Below, piece after piece: positions 33,539 to 44,460 of a stretch of 64,000 nt of DNA (positions are counted from its first letter, which is position 1; each line of letters starts with the position of its first letter). The notes beneath the pieces were generated by a model. That model saw only the letters and a list, made by a program, of their open reading frames with translations, made no database searches and was not told the DNA's origin. This DNA comes from Elsinoe arachidis. Its lineage: Eukaryota; Ascomycota; Dothideomycetes; Myriangiales; Elsinoaceae. Position numbers and translations under genes: made by a program. The DNA lies in the NCBI GenBank assembly GCA_013372555.1, contig JAAPAX010000007.1:2604001-2668000 (forward strand), in the 5' to 3' direction.

Positions 33539-34955
33539 GGTAAGTAACTAAGGGGGTTAGAAAGGCTATAGAGCACCTCCGGCTATAGAGTAGAAAGTAG
33601 TAGAAGAAGTAGTAGAGGTAGAGGTAGAATAAGAAGCGCAAGTTAGAGCGCTAGAGGCGCGGCTTATAGCCGGCATAGAGCATAGGGCCTAAGTGCGCTT
33701 AGTAATAAGGTTACTCTATTAGATGTTACAATTAGTAGCGTAAGCCTTAGCGATAAAGGTAGTAAGGTTATTAGTGTCGAAGTTAACGAGAGTAGTATAT
33801 AGCTTACTAGAGATCTTCTAGTATAACTAGTAGAGCTACTCGTCGTTAGCGATCTTAGCGCGAAGAGCGTACTTATTAAACTCGCTAATAAAGGAGTTAA
33901 AAGAGGAATTACGCTAGAAGAGGCTAGCGAACTAGGCACGCGTAGTAGCTTTATAGTTAGAGTCCTCGAAGTGCTAGGCTAATAGAGCTAGGCTAGTACT
34001 AACGTTAAGAGTGTTATTACCGGCGGAGTCTATAATAAGGGTATAGGCTTCCCTAGAGAGGCGAGAGTAGAGATATACGAATTAAGTTACCTTAGTTAGA
34101 TAGTAGTTAGTATTAGTGCGTATCTTGTTCTTTATCTAATACTTAAAGACCTTAAACTACTCCGGGGTGCCGCTACTAAATATAGCAAGGTCTAGTATCT
34201 TCTCTAATAAGGTAGTACCTCGTACGGAAGAGGCTAGTATAGTATACTCTATATCGGCTCTTAGCTACGCTAGCTTAGACCTAAGATTGCTAACTTCGGT
34301 AAGGTAGCGTGTAGCTTAGATAGTAAGGTTATCCGTAGTGCTATTAGCTATAGCTAGCTCTACTTAAGTAGCGTCGAGTTAGTTACGTAAGTTAAGCGCG
34401 TTAGAACGAGTAGTATTATATATCTCGACCTATTCGTTAAAGGTAGACTTAATAAACTTAAAGGCCTCGCGTAGAGTACTTATACTATCTATCTCTTAAA
34501 GCTTCTTTCTAAGGTTAGCGTCGGATAGGAGGAAGAGGTTATAATAGGCTAACTAGATAGCTTCGCTATTGTCGTTAGTAGAAAGGTTTATCTTACTTAT
34601 ATAGCGGTCGTCGCTAGAGTTAGATCGAGCTATACTCGGTAAGGTTAGTTGTGATTTATAGTATAAAAGTTAACGCGTAACAAAGGGAATATTAAAAAAT
34701 TTAGCTAGTAGCCTACTTCCTTTAAGAGTTATCTATAACTTAACTTATTATCTTCTTCTTATTCGTAGTATTGACCTACACGGCGACAGCGAGGATCTAT
34801 AGTAGTATACGCGAGAACTGTAGTTATAATAGCTTCTTCTTTAATTCTTCGATTCTTCGTAAGTAGTAGTTATTATAGATTACGTAAGTAGTAGGAGGAC
34901 TAGATAATTCGATAGCTCTATTACTCGATCGCGGTAAGTCGAACTCTCGATATAG

Positions 34956-35157
34956 TAATCACGACTAGTAAGATAAGAGGTTAATTACGTCTATTCGTTA
35001 AGATATCGAGAGTTAGAAAAGAAGAAGAGAAGCTAGTCTATAAAGTATATAAGATATCGAGAGTAAAGTAGCTAGAAGTCTAGACTATAGACCGAGATTA
35101 CGTAACCTCTTCGACCTAGATAGTAACTAAATCTAGCTTGTAATCTATCTCGTATTA
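34956..35157 (-). repeat. gypsy LTR, right copy (5' LTR), 202 bp
   Basis: Begins TAATCACGAC and ends CTCGTATTA. It matches the left copy over its full 202 bp, and the differences seen by eye are transitions. Confidence 0.92.
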
Positions 35158-35162
35158 ATAAA
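35158..35162. repeat. target-site duplication, right copy (ATAAA), gypsy element
   Basis: An exact repeat of 28960-28964. Confidence 0.88.
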
Positions 35163-35386
35163 TAGACTAGCTTATAAATCTTAGATAAGGAGATATAAGT
35201 ATCTAGCTAGCTTCTTTATAATTCCTCTTTTCTTTATTATACTTATAATACTATCTCTTAAGTTATATTAACTTACTTACTACTAATATATTAGTAATCT
35301 TCTTTAATTATACTTAGCTCTCTTATATATTAGTATAGAGTAATAGTATACTCCTTTCTAAAGCTTAGATTATAATTATCCTTACT

Positions 35387-36412
35387 ATGTTAGATAGAGT
35401 AATTAAGTCTTCTAGTCTTTTAGTTACTATAAATAGTATTATTAGTGTCTTCTTCTTCTTTCGCTTACTAAAGAAGTCTAATACTCTTTATCGCCTTTCT
35501 AGTCTAGTATAGATATCTTAAGTTAAAGTATTTACTAATAATAATAGTGCTTATAATATAGTAGTTCTAGTTAATACTTTAATAGCTAATAAGACTATTA
35601 ATATTATAACTTAATATACTACAAATGCTAACTACCTTCCTATAATTCTAATACACTATATAAGGGGTAGAACTGTTTATAATAGCCTAACCTACTATAA
35701 CGTTAAGAATATAAATAGAACTTACTTCGGAAAGAACTTTAATACCTACGTTACTTTCTAGTAAATTAATAGTAGAGCTTATACTAACTACATCTATTCT
35801 AATAAGTGCTCTAAATGTAATTTCTAGTCTTAGATCTCTAATAATATCTTTCTAAAGAGCTAGAGAATTACTTTAAGGAAAGTTAAGTTATCTACTAGTT
35901 CTTTAACTCTAACTAGTTCTCCTTTAACTTCTACTAGTTCTTCTTTAACTCCTACTAGTTCCTCTTATAGATGTTATTCTTCTACTACTAGTTTTATATC
36001 TAGTATAACTAGTAAGATTAATATAGATCTAGTTAGGGACACTAATGTTCTAAAGCTAAGGTATACTAAGGATAAGTACTTTATTTCTACCCCTACACCT
36101 ACTAGATTTAAGCTAAATAATTCTAGCACTTAGGGAAGGTATATAGATAAGTTCAGGGAGTATATAGACAACTATAAGGCTATCTAGAGGAGGTTATTAT
36201 ATAGTAATAGGACTAATAGGCCTTAGCTATATAGGTAAGGTCTAGAGCTTAAGAATTAGAAGAGTATTCTAAGAAGTATATCTAATATAAGCTTATCTCT
36301 AACTTCTAAGGGGACTCTACTAATAACTAAGTCTAGTAATAGCAAGGAAAAGGGAAAGAAGAGAAGTAGTTTAGAGTCTAACTCTAAGAGCTCTCTATAG
36401 AAGAAGAAGTAA
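35387..36412 (+). pseudogene. antisense open frame in the copia 3' region, about 341 codons, RIP-stopped
   Basis: One plus-strand frame runs from ATG (35387) to TAA (36410-36412) with no frameshift. It is opposite to the copia pol genes. It is broken only by TAG/TAA codons, each reachable from CAG, CAA, TGG or TGA by a RIP transition. Visible features are a hydrophobic N-terminal region, a CxxC pair (NKCSKCNF), a Ser/Thr-rich repeat linker of TSS-type units, and a Lys/Ser-rich C-terminus (KEKGKKRSS). It does not resemble gag, protease, integrase, RT or RNase H. It may be an accessory antisense gene of this copia lineage or a captured host gene. Function is unknown. Confidence 0.55.
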
Positions 36413-37639
36413 GCTTATTATATAAGTATTAGTAGATAGAATAAAAGCGGCCTTAGTAGTATAAGATAGTAGATAGTAAAGGTATTAAGGTAAAGAATAG
36501 TAGATTTTACTTAGGATTAAGTAGCTAGTAATATAGTAGAGATAGCTATTTTCTTTCTCTCTTTTTAATAATAAAGTAGTATAGACTATAATAAGCTTTT
36601 AATAAATAAGATAGCTTAATAAGTATAGTAGTATAGTAATTATACTTTAAATAACATTATAAATAAGATTCTAAATAAGTATATAGTATAAAGGTGTACT
36701 AAATAATTAGCCTTATAGTAATTATTAAAGAATCTTATTAGAAGACTTAGACTTAGTAAGTGTATTAGCTAATTACTAAGTTATATTAATATACTTTAAT
36801 TTAATAGTTCTAAGCTTATATTACTCTCTATAATAATAATTCCTTAGATTAATATGCTTTAATCTTCTTAAGTTAGTATAATCTCTAGCTAACTTAATAG
36901 CTAACTTATTATTAACAAAGATCTTAACTAGACTAAGGTTAATATTAGTAAGGGGCCTAAGTTTAGTAACTAGATTTCTAAGCTAATTAACTTCTTTATA
37001 GGTCTTAGTTAATACTAAATACTCTACTTTAGTGCTTAATAGTACTATAATCTTCTAAAGTCTTAACTTCTAGATAATAGATATACTAAGTATATAAATA
37101 ATAGTTCTAGTAGTTAACCTTAATATTTCATTATTACTAGCAAAGTTAGAGTTAGAGTAGGCCTAAATAGTATTACTAAGTAATCTATTAGTTCTTCTAA
37201 AGGTTAGGCTATACTTAATAGTTCTATTAATATATCTCTAGATCTATCTACTAGTAATAATATAAGCTACTAAAGGATTTTATAGGAATCTAGCTAAATA
37301 ATTAGTAGTATAACTAATATTAGGCCTAGTGTTATTAGTAAGATACTAAAGTTTACTAATAATTATATTAAACTTCTAATAGTTATTAGTATTAACCTAA
37401 CTATAATTTAGCTTATAGATTATATTAATTAGATACTTAACTATCCTTATATAGAGAAGATTATAACCTTTAAGCTTCTCCCTAGTATAGTATAATTACT
37501 TAATCTTAATTATATTCTTTGTTCTATAGAGTTAGACACTAAGGAAGAGATTAGAGCTTACTACTTTTATAGAGAACTTAATATAGAGGTCTTATACTAG
37601 CTTATTAGTATATTTCTAATATATAGTAATAATTCTAAA

Positions 37640-37850
37640 GTTATTAATATACACTAACATAATATAGAACTTGCTAATAAAGAGATAGGTATTACTCTCT
37701 AATCTAATAAACCTAAGTAATTTAAGAGCTTTAATAATAGCTTTATACTAAAGAGTAGTAGCTTGTTTTAGACTATAAAGCTCCTTTATTAGGATAATAA
37801 GCTTGTTAGCTAAGTCCTTAATAGAGACTCCCTTAGGGTAGTAGATATAG
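37640..37850 (-). pseudogene. copia reverse transcriptase remnant
   Basis: The minus strand gives ELYSLKQAT and, downstream, VYINNFRII. These correspond to the copia RT ALYGLKQAP and YVDD blocks at their normal spacing. Both catalytic Asp codons are now Asn (G to A). Confidence 0.85.
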
Positions 37851-40800
37851 TTCTTAAGATTAATATCTAGCCTAAGGAATATAGTAATTACATTAGCTAT
37901 TATAATTACCTAATTACAATAAAGAGCATATACTAGAATAACTCTTCTAGTTTTAGCTCTTAGTGTTAAAGTAAAGGTCTTAATAAAATTAATACCTACT
38001 CTCTATGTAAAGCCTTTAGCTATCTATCTAGTTTTATATTTATTAATAGAACTATCTAGAAGTCTTTTAGTCTTAAATATCTATTTACTAGTTATTAGTC
38101 TATATCTAGCTAGAGCCTAAGATTTCTTAATAATCTTAAGAGTTCTAGTTACTATTAATAAGTTAAACTTAGCCTTTATTATAGCTTTCTAATGCCTAGC
38201 TTTAGAGCTAGAGAGAGCTTCTTTTATAGTTTATAGATTTAGTCTAAAGGTTCTCTCCCTTAGTATACTACTAAAGGTAGTAGTATTACTAATAACCCTA
38301 CTAGAGTTAAGTCTTCTATAATTAATTTGTCGATATAATCTAAGTAATCTTCTAATAGATCTTACTACTAATAATAGAGATAACTTTAATCTTCTCCTTT
38401 TGCTAGTAGTAGGAGTTATATAAAATAGTGTTATAAGTATATTAACATCCTTATTAGTTATAGATAGGAGTAGCTAGTTAGTCTTATACTTAGGTAAATT
38501 ATATATAGAATAAGGCTCCTCTAGGACTTCTAGTAGAAGTATTATAAGATCCTTAGTGTTATTATATTTAATAGAAGACTCTATTTAAGACTTTCTCTAT
38601 TAGATAGAAGGCTCTAACTAAGACTTCCTCTGTTCTTATAAAGAATAAGGTATTCTAAATAAAGTTATAGATATATTAGATAAAGCAGATTTAAAGGTTT
38701 AAGCTTTAGTATAGAGTTTATTACTTCCTAAGGAAGAATCTTTAGCCTAAGTATTATAAAGGTATTGTTCTTTAGCCTAAGTATTATAGAGATATTATTA
38801 AAATTAATAGTCTAAGGTTTCTAGATTCTTATAACTAAATTATATATTATTTTAGCTAATAAATGTCTACTCCCTCTAAAGCTATAAAGCCTTAGGTCTA
38901 GCTATCTATAGATTCCTTGTCTATAGAATATATAGTTATTTAATAGGTATATAAGACTAGTCTAAGTAGGTAAGGTTCTTATTAAATGTTATATAAGAGA
39001 TAAAGAAGAACCTATTCTTCTATTTACTCTTAGCTTAGTACTAGTATAGCTACTAAACTAGGTAATTTGTAGTAGAGTTAGCTTATATTCCTATATACTA
39101 TCTAAGCTATACTCTTACTTAGAATTTGTATAATCTTAGAATATTATAATTATATATATATACTCTATAGCTAAAGCGTCTAATATGTAATAGTAAGATA
39201 GAGTTAGTAGTAACCTTTAGGTCTTTATATAGGACCTAAAGTAGAATTTTCTTAGTTTTAGTATAAGTAGTTCTATTAATAACATAAATAGCAAATTTAA
39301 TAACTAGGTTCTAGAACTCTAGAGGAATTCTATAGTTAATAAAGATATATCTTATTCTAATAGTAACTATCTTATTAGTTAACTCTGCTTTACTATTTTA
39401 ATAGTAAGTATATAGTAATAAAATATTCTATCTCTAACCTTAGGTTTAAATCTTTACTCTAAGCTCTAGGCTTAAGAATTTACTACTACTATCTAAGATC
39501 TAGAGGAAGAATGCTTTATTATATACTTTGCTATTATATAGAGAAGTGTACTTAATAAAGCTAAATACTTAGTCTTTAGTAAGTAAAGCCCTCTAGCTCT
39601 TAAAGTTACTCTTTCTATAGGTAGTAAATATACTATACCTATGCCCTTTATATAATAGAGGTTTAATCGGACCTATAAGGTTAATATATAGCTTATCTAG
39701 TAAGTAAGATAGGAGTATTCTTAGCTTCCTTAATATAACTTGTTATATCTTTAATACTATATATAGTAGGTAGTAGCTAAGTTTAGATAATAAGAACTCT
39801 TTTATTCCTATAGTAAGGTTCTTTATATAAGTTATTACTATACTTCTAGAGTAACTAAGCCTCTAATACTATCTCTTAGATATTACCTTAGTAGTTCTAG
39901 CTATAGCTAGATTTACTATAATATAGCTTAGGTTCCTTCTAAAGATAGTCTTCTTTAGATAAAGATTGTTATTGCTCTTATAAACCTTAAAGTTTTAAAG
40001 CTATTTAATATTACTATCTACCTTAAGTGTTTCTACTTCCTTATTATACTTGTTAAGGAGCTAGAGTTTAAAGAGTTTAATACCTTCTACTCTAGTAATC
40101 TTCCTAGAGGAAATAAGATTATAAGGGGATAATAGAGAATAGATATAGCCTTTAAGGCTAATAGTAGTTTTCTTACTAGTCTTATTTATAATAGTAAGAA
40201 CTATAGTTCTAACTTCTATCTAAATAAGGCTTTAAGTTCTAAGAGTCTAACTAATTCTAAGAGGCTTCTTTATAATATAGATATTAGTAAACTATAATCT
40301 GTTATTAATAAAGTGTTTTAATGCTCTAGAATCCTAGATATAGTTATTATAATTTATGCTACTCTATAATAAAGATATAATAATAGCTTCTTTACTTATA
40401 ATAGAGTCTCTATTATTATATTTATTAGATTCTAGACCCTTAGGTTTAGGTTCCTTATCTACTACTAAATAGCCTTTTACTTTGTCTAACTTCTCTTTAG
40501 TCTTACCTTTAGAGTTATTCTTTATTCTTTTATTACTTTTGCCTTTACTATCCTTCTTATTACTCTAGCCTTTAGAGGCTTTCTTAGGATACTACTTAAA
40601 GTAGTTAGTATTTAAATAAGCATAGTAAGTGTACTATATATATTAGTCTTTAATATAACTAATAGCTATAAATATTAGATTATTTTTCTTAAGGAGTAGT
40701 CTTTCTCTCCTTAGAGAGGCTATTATTACCTTAAGTAGTATATTAGGTTAGAGAGTTAACCTCTAATTCCTAAGCTATTTAGCTCCCTTAGTGTCTATTA

Positions 40801-41552
40801 TAAAGAGTGTTATAATATAAGGACCTAGGAGGCTATAAAAATAAGTCTATTAGCTAGTAGTAAGAGCCTTTTGTTCTACTATAATATTATACTAATAAAT
40901 ACACCTCTAAAAGTTTTTATAGTACTCTAATATATTATTATTAAATAGAAGAACTACTTAGTAGAGCTTTCTAATAGATTAATAAAGCTTATAAATCACT
41001 ATTAGTCTAAATATAGCTTTAATAGTTATTATAAGGCCCTTTATAGTCTTTAGAGTAGTTCTATAGTAAGGTCTAATAGACTTATAGAGCCTTAATATAA
41101 TAATTCTATATATAATTCTATTATTCTTTTACTATTTCTTTATCTCTACTTTATAGGAGATACTATTAACACTCCCTAGGTAGTTAGTTAGTAGAGAAGG
41201 CTCTTACTTATTAATCTAGTTAAGGTTACTAAATATATAACTAATAATATTCTTCTTAATAAGGATAACTTCTAGAGTTACTCTTTAGGTATTATAATTG
41301 CTCTCTCTCTTAAGAATTTAAGTTTTATAGATTTTGTTTAAGCCTTTTAAGGATATATTAATTAGCTAAAAGGCAATTAATAGATACTTTTAATTAGTCT
41401 ATTAAGCTGTTTAACGAAGGATATATATAGGCTACTATAAGTGTTTATCCTAATATAGCTAGTCTAGAAATCCGGTATAGGCGGCTTAATAATCCTTTTT
41501 AATAATAATACACTTAATTTGCTATAGCTTTAAGTACTTCTTAAGAAGTACT

Positions 41553-41564
41553 AGGCTTATAACC
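41553..41564 (-). other. copia primer-binding site (initiator tRNA-Met anticodon-arm type)
   Basis: Immediately inside the 5' LTR the minus strand reads GGTTATAAGCCT. Allowing one G-to-A and one C-to-T RIP change, this is GGTTATGAGCCC. That is the complement of the anticodon arm of initiator tRNA-Met (GGGCTCATAACC), the half-tRNA primer used by many copia elements. Confidence 0.7.
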
Positions 41565-41706
41565 TATTATACTTAGCAAATCGGATCGAGAGACGTGTGT
41601 TTCATTTAGAGAGTTATAACAACCGATTATCTACTGTGCGTGTGCTGACTTATTAGTACTAGTCCTTTAGTACTAGAGAAGCTGTACTAGCCTTTGAGTT
41701 ACAACA
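41565..41706 (-). repeat. copia LTR, right copy (5' LTR), 142 bp
   Basis: Begins TATTATACTT (mutated TGTTGTACTT) and ends GTTACAACA. It is the full-length mate of 28618-28759. Confidence 0.95.
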
Positions 41707-41711
41707 GCGAG
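41707..41711. repeat. target-site duplication, right copy (GCGAG), copia element
   Basis: An exact repeat of 28613-28617. Base composition returns to normal directly after it. Confidence 0.9.
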
Positions 41712-42022
41712 GACGGGATCGCGAATGATCGACGGCGGCGGACGATCTCACGAATGACTCGCTCATAGGTGCACGCATGATTCATAGACATGCAGGTCAC
41801 GTGTATGGATGGCGGCAACGGATAGCAGTCGTCGGATGATGACATTGCAACCTTATAGGAGGTGTACGGCGGCAGAGTCGCATCATGAAATACCCAGCAT
41901 ATTGTATGAGGCATGGCACGAGGGTCTCGACGTGCTCCTTTCCCGACTGGGACGATATATGTACACAGCCGTAACTCTCCTTCAACACCCAAGTCCTTTC
42001 GTGCTGTTGATATCACCTCAGA
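41712..42022. other. intergenic region right of the retrotransposon
   Basis: 311 bp of normal composition between the copia target site and the stop of the triplicated membrane gene. No feature is seen. Confidence 0.5.
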
Positions 42023-43663
42023 CTACGCAGTCGCGCCCTCCAACGAGTCATTCCGGCCTCCGCTCCTATCGAGAACATTGCTACTCCCAAGCTCGATCTC
42101 CTCCTTAAGCACTATGACAAAGTCAGCCTCATTCCAAGTTCACCAACAAGTATACTCACTCTTCCTCTGCCTCCTCCACATAACCAATAGATACGTATCC
42201 CAAACTACACAAAGCCCCATGACCGCCCCTCCAAGCGTAACATTCACGATTCCCCCGACGTGCAAGCCGATCCCGAACGAAATAGCCCAGTACACCGTTT
42301 CCGCGATAAACATCAACAGCAGTGCCCCAGCCATGCACTTCTCTTTCTTGAACCGGAACGTGAAGACAGCCAAAACGATCATGAATACTGGCTCGATGCT
42401 CGTGTTGACGATGAACAGGCGCCATTGACGATTCTCCAAGAAGCGAACGTGGCTTTCATAGCGATAGCTGTAGCGAGGCGTGCTGCCTTCGTAAGGGCCT
42501 TGGTAGCGGATAGGTTCGACGCCGAAGCGAGCGGCCCAGCATGCGAGTGTGGTCGCGGCGAAAGCGACTAGGAGCCAGAAGACGACGAAGTGGGATTGGC
42601 GGGTGAAGGGGGAGACCGGGGAGATTGGTTTGGAAGTCGATGCCTGGCGTTCACTTTCCGGGAGGGAAGCTTGTTTCTGCTGTTGGTGGTACATGGCTCC
42701 GAAATAGATGACCCAGATGATGGAGAGGCCCATGATTGCTCCTCCCAGTGTGGCGTTCGGGCTGCTGCCCAGACCCATGCCTAGCCCAAAGGCGGTGATC
42801 CAGTATAAGCTCTCGATGATGAAGAACACCAAGAGACTCCCGACGTCTCTTTTCTGTTTCTTGAATTGTACAATGACTGTCACCAAAGCGGCTGTGAGAA
42901 TAGCCTCGACACCGGTATTAACCATAGACAGGATGAAACGTTGATTCTCCCATTTGCGGCGCCGCTCCTGGAACTCCGCCCACTCACCCTGGGCAGCCTG
43001 CGTGTCAAAACGAAGGGGTTCAAAGCCCAGACGGAGGCCCAAGCAGGCAAGGCAGAGGACAGTGTAAGCGATCATAAGCCAGAAGACGACCTTGCGCACT
43101 CTGGGTGTAAAGGGAGAAACGCTCGTGGTAGCGGTGGTTGTTGTCGAGACAATGGCCTGATCCGCGGCTGGGGTGGGGACTGCGTCGCTTTTCTTCTGCT
43201 TGTGATACATGAACCCCAAGTATGCGACCCATACCATTGAGAGACCCATTATAGCACCGCCCAGTGTCGCATTGGGACTACTACCGAGCACTAGCCCTGT
43301 CGAGAAGGCCGCAATCCAATACACGCTCTCGACGACGAAGAGAACGAGCAGACTGCCGACATCACGGCGTTGCCTCTTAAATTGGACCAGTACGAAGATC
43401 AAGGCGGCTGCGAGGAAAGGTTCAATGGCGGTGTTGACCATGGACAGGATAAAGCGTCGATCGTCTACATTGCGACGTCGCTCTTGATACTCCAGCCATG
43501 CGGGATCGCCAGTGATTGTCCTTGGTGTGCGGCTCCGAGGCTCGAAACCTAGGCGGAGACCGAAGCAAACGAGGCAGAGAAAGGCATGGAAAATGAGGAA
43601 TCCGAAGACGACCTTGCGGGCCTTTGGCGTGAACGGAGAGGGTTTCCTGGCTATGGTAGCCAT
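42023..43663 (-). CDS. membrane protein with three tandem four-TM modules
   Basis: Two exons: 43663-42160 and 42111-42023, with a 48-bp intron near the 3' end. The product is 530 aa. Three repeats cover about residues 9-158, 183-330 and 351-501. Each starts SPFT followed by a TM helix. Each then has a polar loop (QERRR in modules 1 and 2), a second helix beginning ILSMVNT or LFIVNTSIEP, a basic loop (VQFKRQRRD or VQFKKQKRD), a third helix with ES-YWI-AF, and a fourth with NATLGGAIMGLS. Modules 1 and 2 are close; module 3 is more diverged (NVTLGGAVMGLC). Linkers are Ser/Thr/Pro-rich. The start at 43663 (GCAATGGC) was chosen because module 1 begins a few residues later. A ~29-residue polar tail is added by exon 2. 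The modules share layout with the single-module genes at 23 and 28 kb. Function is unknown. Confidence 0.85.
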
Positions 43664-44460
43664 TGCGGCTGAGCGGTATATGGTAAACAAAGTCGAAGTC
43701 GTGCAATTGGAGATGTGCATCGCTGGATGATGGTGGTGCTTCTAGAAGGAATGAGGAGATGTACTTATGTGATCAGCTCTGCGCTGGCGCTGTCGCGCTC
43801 GAGTTGACCGGTGAGGCCGTCCAGGAGCTGCGTGACCAGCAAATTTGGAGGCGCATCGCTACCGTGCACGAGAAGCGTTCCCCTGCAAGCGAACTGCAGG
43901 ACGCCCTATCTTGGCAGTCCTGTCAGTGGTGGTGCTGTATAGTGACGGGCGTCCGATCCTCAGGCAGCAAGATAAAATTCCGTCCAAGAATGCGCGACAT
44001 CTCGCAAGGACATTGCGATTCGATGCGCTCGTGTGACCGTTGCGAGTATCAAGTGTCAGTCCTGACGCCGCCCAGCCGCTTCGGCACAGATATTTGGTAG
44101 CTGAAGAAAGGGCAGGGAGCTATACTGCAGCTCTTCAGCTCATGCTCGTATCTGTCTTAGCGCCGGAAAGTGGGTGTTCAGTCTACCGGACAGCTGATTT
44201 CCCAATGACTGTGCCGTCTCGCGTCAATCAAATCCAGAGCGGTCCATGGCCATTTCGGGATAAAGATGATTTCTGTGGATGGATAAGGGAGAGTTTGGTC
44301 AGAAGGAATTGCCGAGGTCAATGACGCGTGGGACAACAGATGCAGGTTGCTTCTTTGCCAATAGACGGTTTTAGCAGTTGCGATGAAGGCCTCAACCGGT
44401 GGGTCTGTGGCTACATTAGCGTGTGCCTTAAGAGTACGCTGGCTGCGCCAAAATAGCTAG
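43664..44460. other. intergenic region between gene island and AT-rich block
   Basis: About 0.8 kb of normal composition. Short open frames overlap on one strand (for example 43759-44100) but show no family features. The composition switches to AT-rich near 44460. Confidence 0.45.

Larger units (their letters stand above)
28965..35157 (-). mobile_element. Ty3/gypsy LTR retrotransposon nested in the copia element, RIP-degraded
   Basis: A 6.2-kb element with 202-bp LTRs and a perfect 5-bp target duplication. Minus-strand order is gag, RT, RNase H, integrase region, as in Metaviridae. Gag keeps a CCHC-type knuckle at 33538-33497 in which Cys, Gly and His codons were changed by G-to-A and C-to-T mutations. 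RT keeps VLIYLDDILIYT at about 31765-31812, with the YLDD catalytic box intact (31782-31793). RNase H is seen at about 31255-31370 (QIVLEIDTSDTT followed by FFSKS). Many in-frame TAG/TAA codons stop every domain. An open stretch of 91 codons at 33664-33939 is only a surviving piece of gag. Confidence 0.93.
28618..41706 (-). mobile_element. Ty1/copia LTR retrotransposon, RIP-degraded, interrupted by a gypsy element
   Basis: The element is bounded by 142-bp LTRs and a 5-bp target-site duplication. Coding remnants run on the minus strand. Reverse transcriptase is recognisable near 37.8 kb from ELYSLKQAT, the decayed form of the copia ALYGLKQAP motif, and from VYINNF at 37640-37651, where the catalytic YVDD has become YINN. 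A primer-binding site lies beside the right LTR and a purine tract beside the left LTR, confirming minus orientation. In-frame stops are almost all TAG/TAA. A gypsy element sits 200 bp inside the left LTR; without it the copia element would be about 6.9 kb. It cannot make functional protein. An antisense open frame in its 3' part is listed separately. Confidence 0.93.

Noticed and set aside
33664..33939. 91-codon open frame in the AT-rich block as a real gene
   Set aside because: It lies in the gag part of the gypsy element and is simply a stretch that escaped stop codons.
28618..41706. AT-rich block as a centromere core or mitochondrial insertion
   Set aside because: Matched LTRs, target duplications, tracts, a primer site and RT motifs explain it fully as nested retrotransposons.
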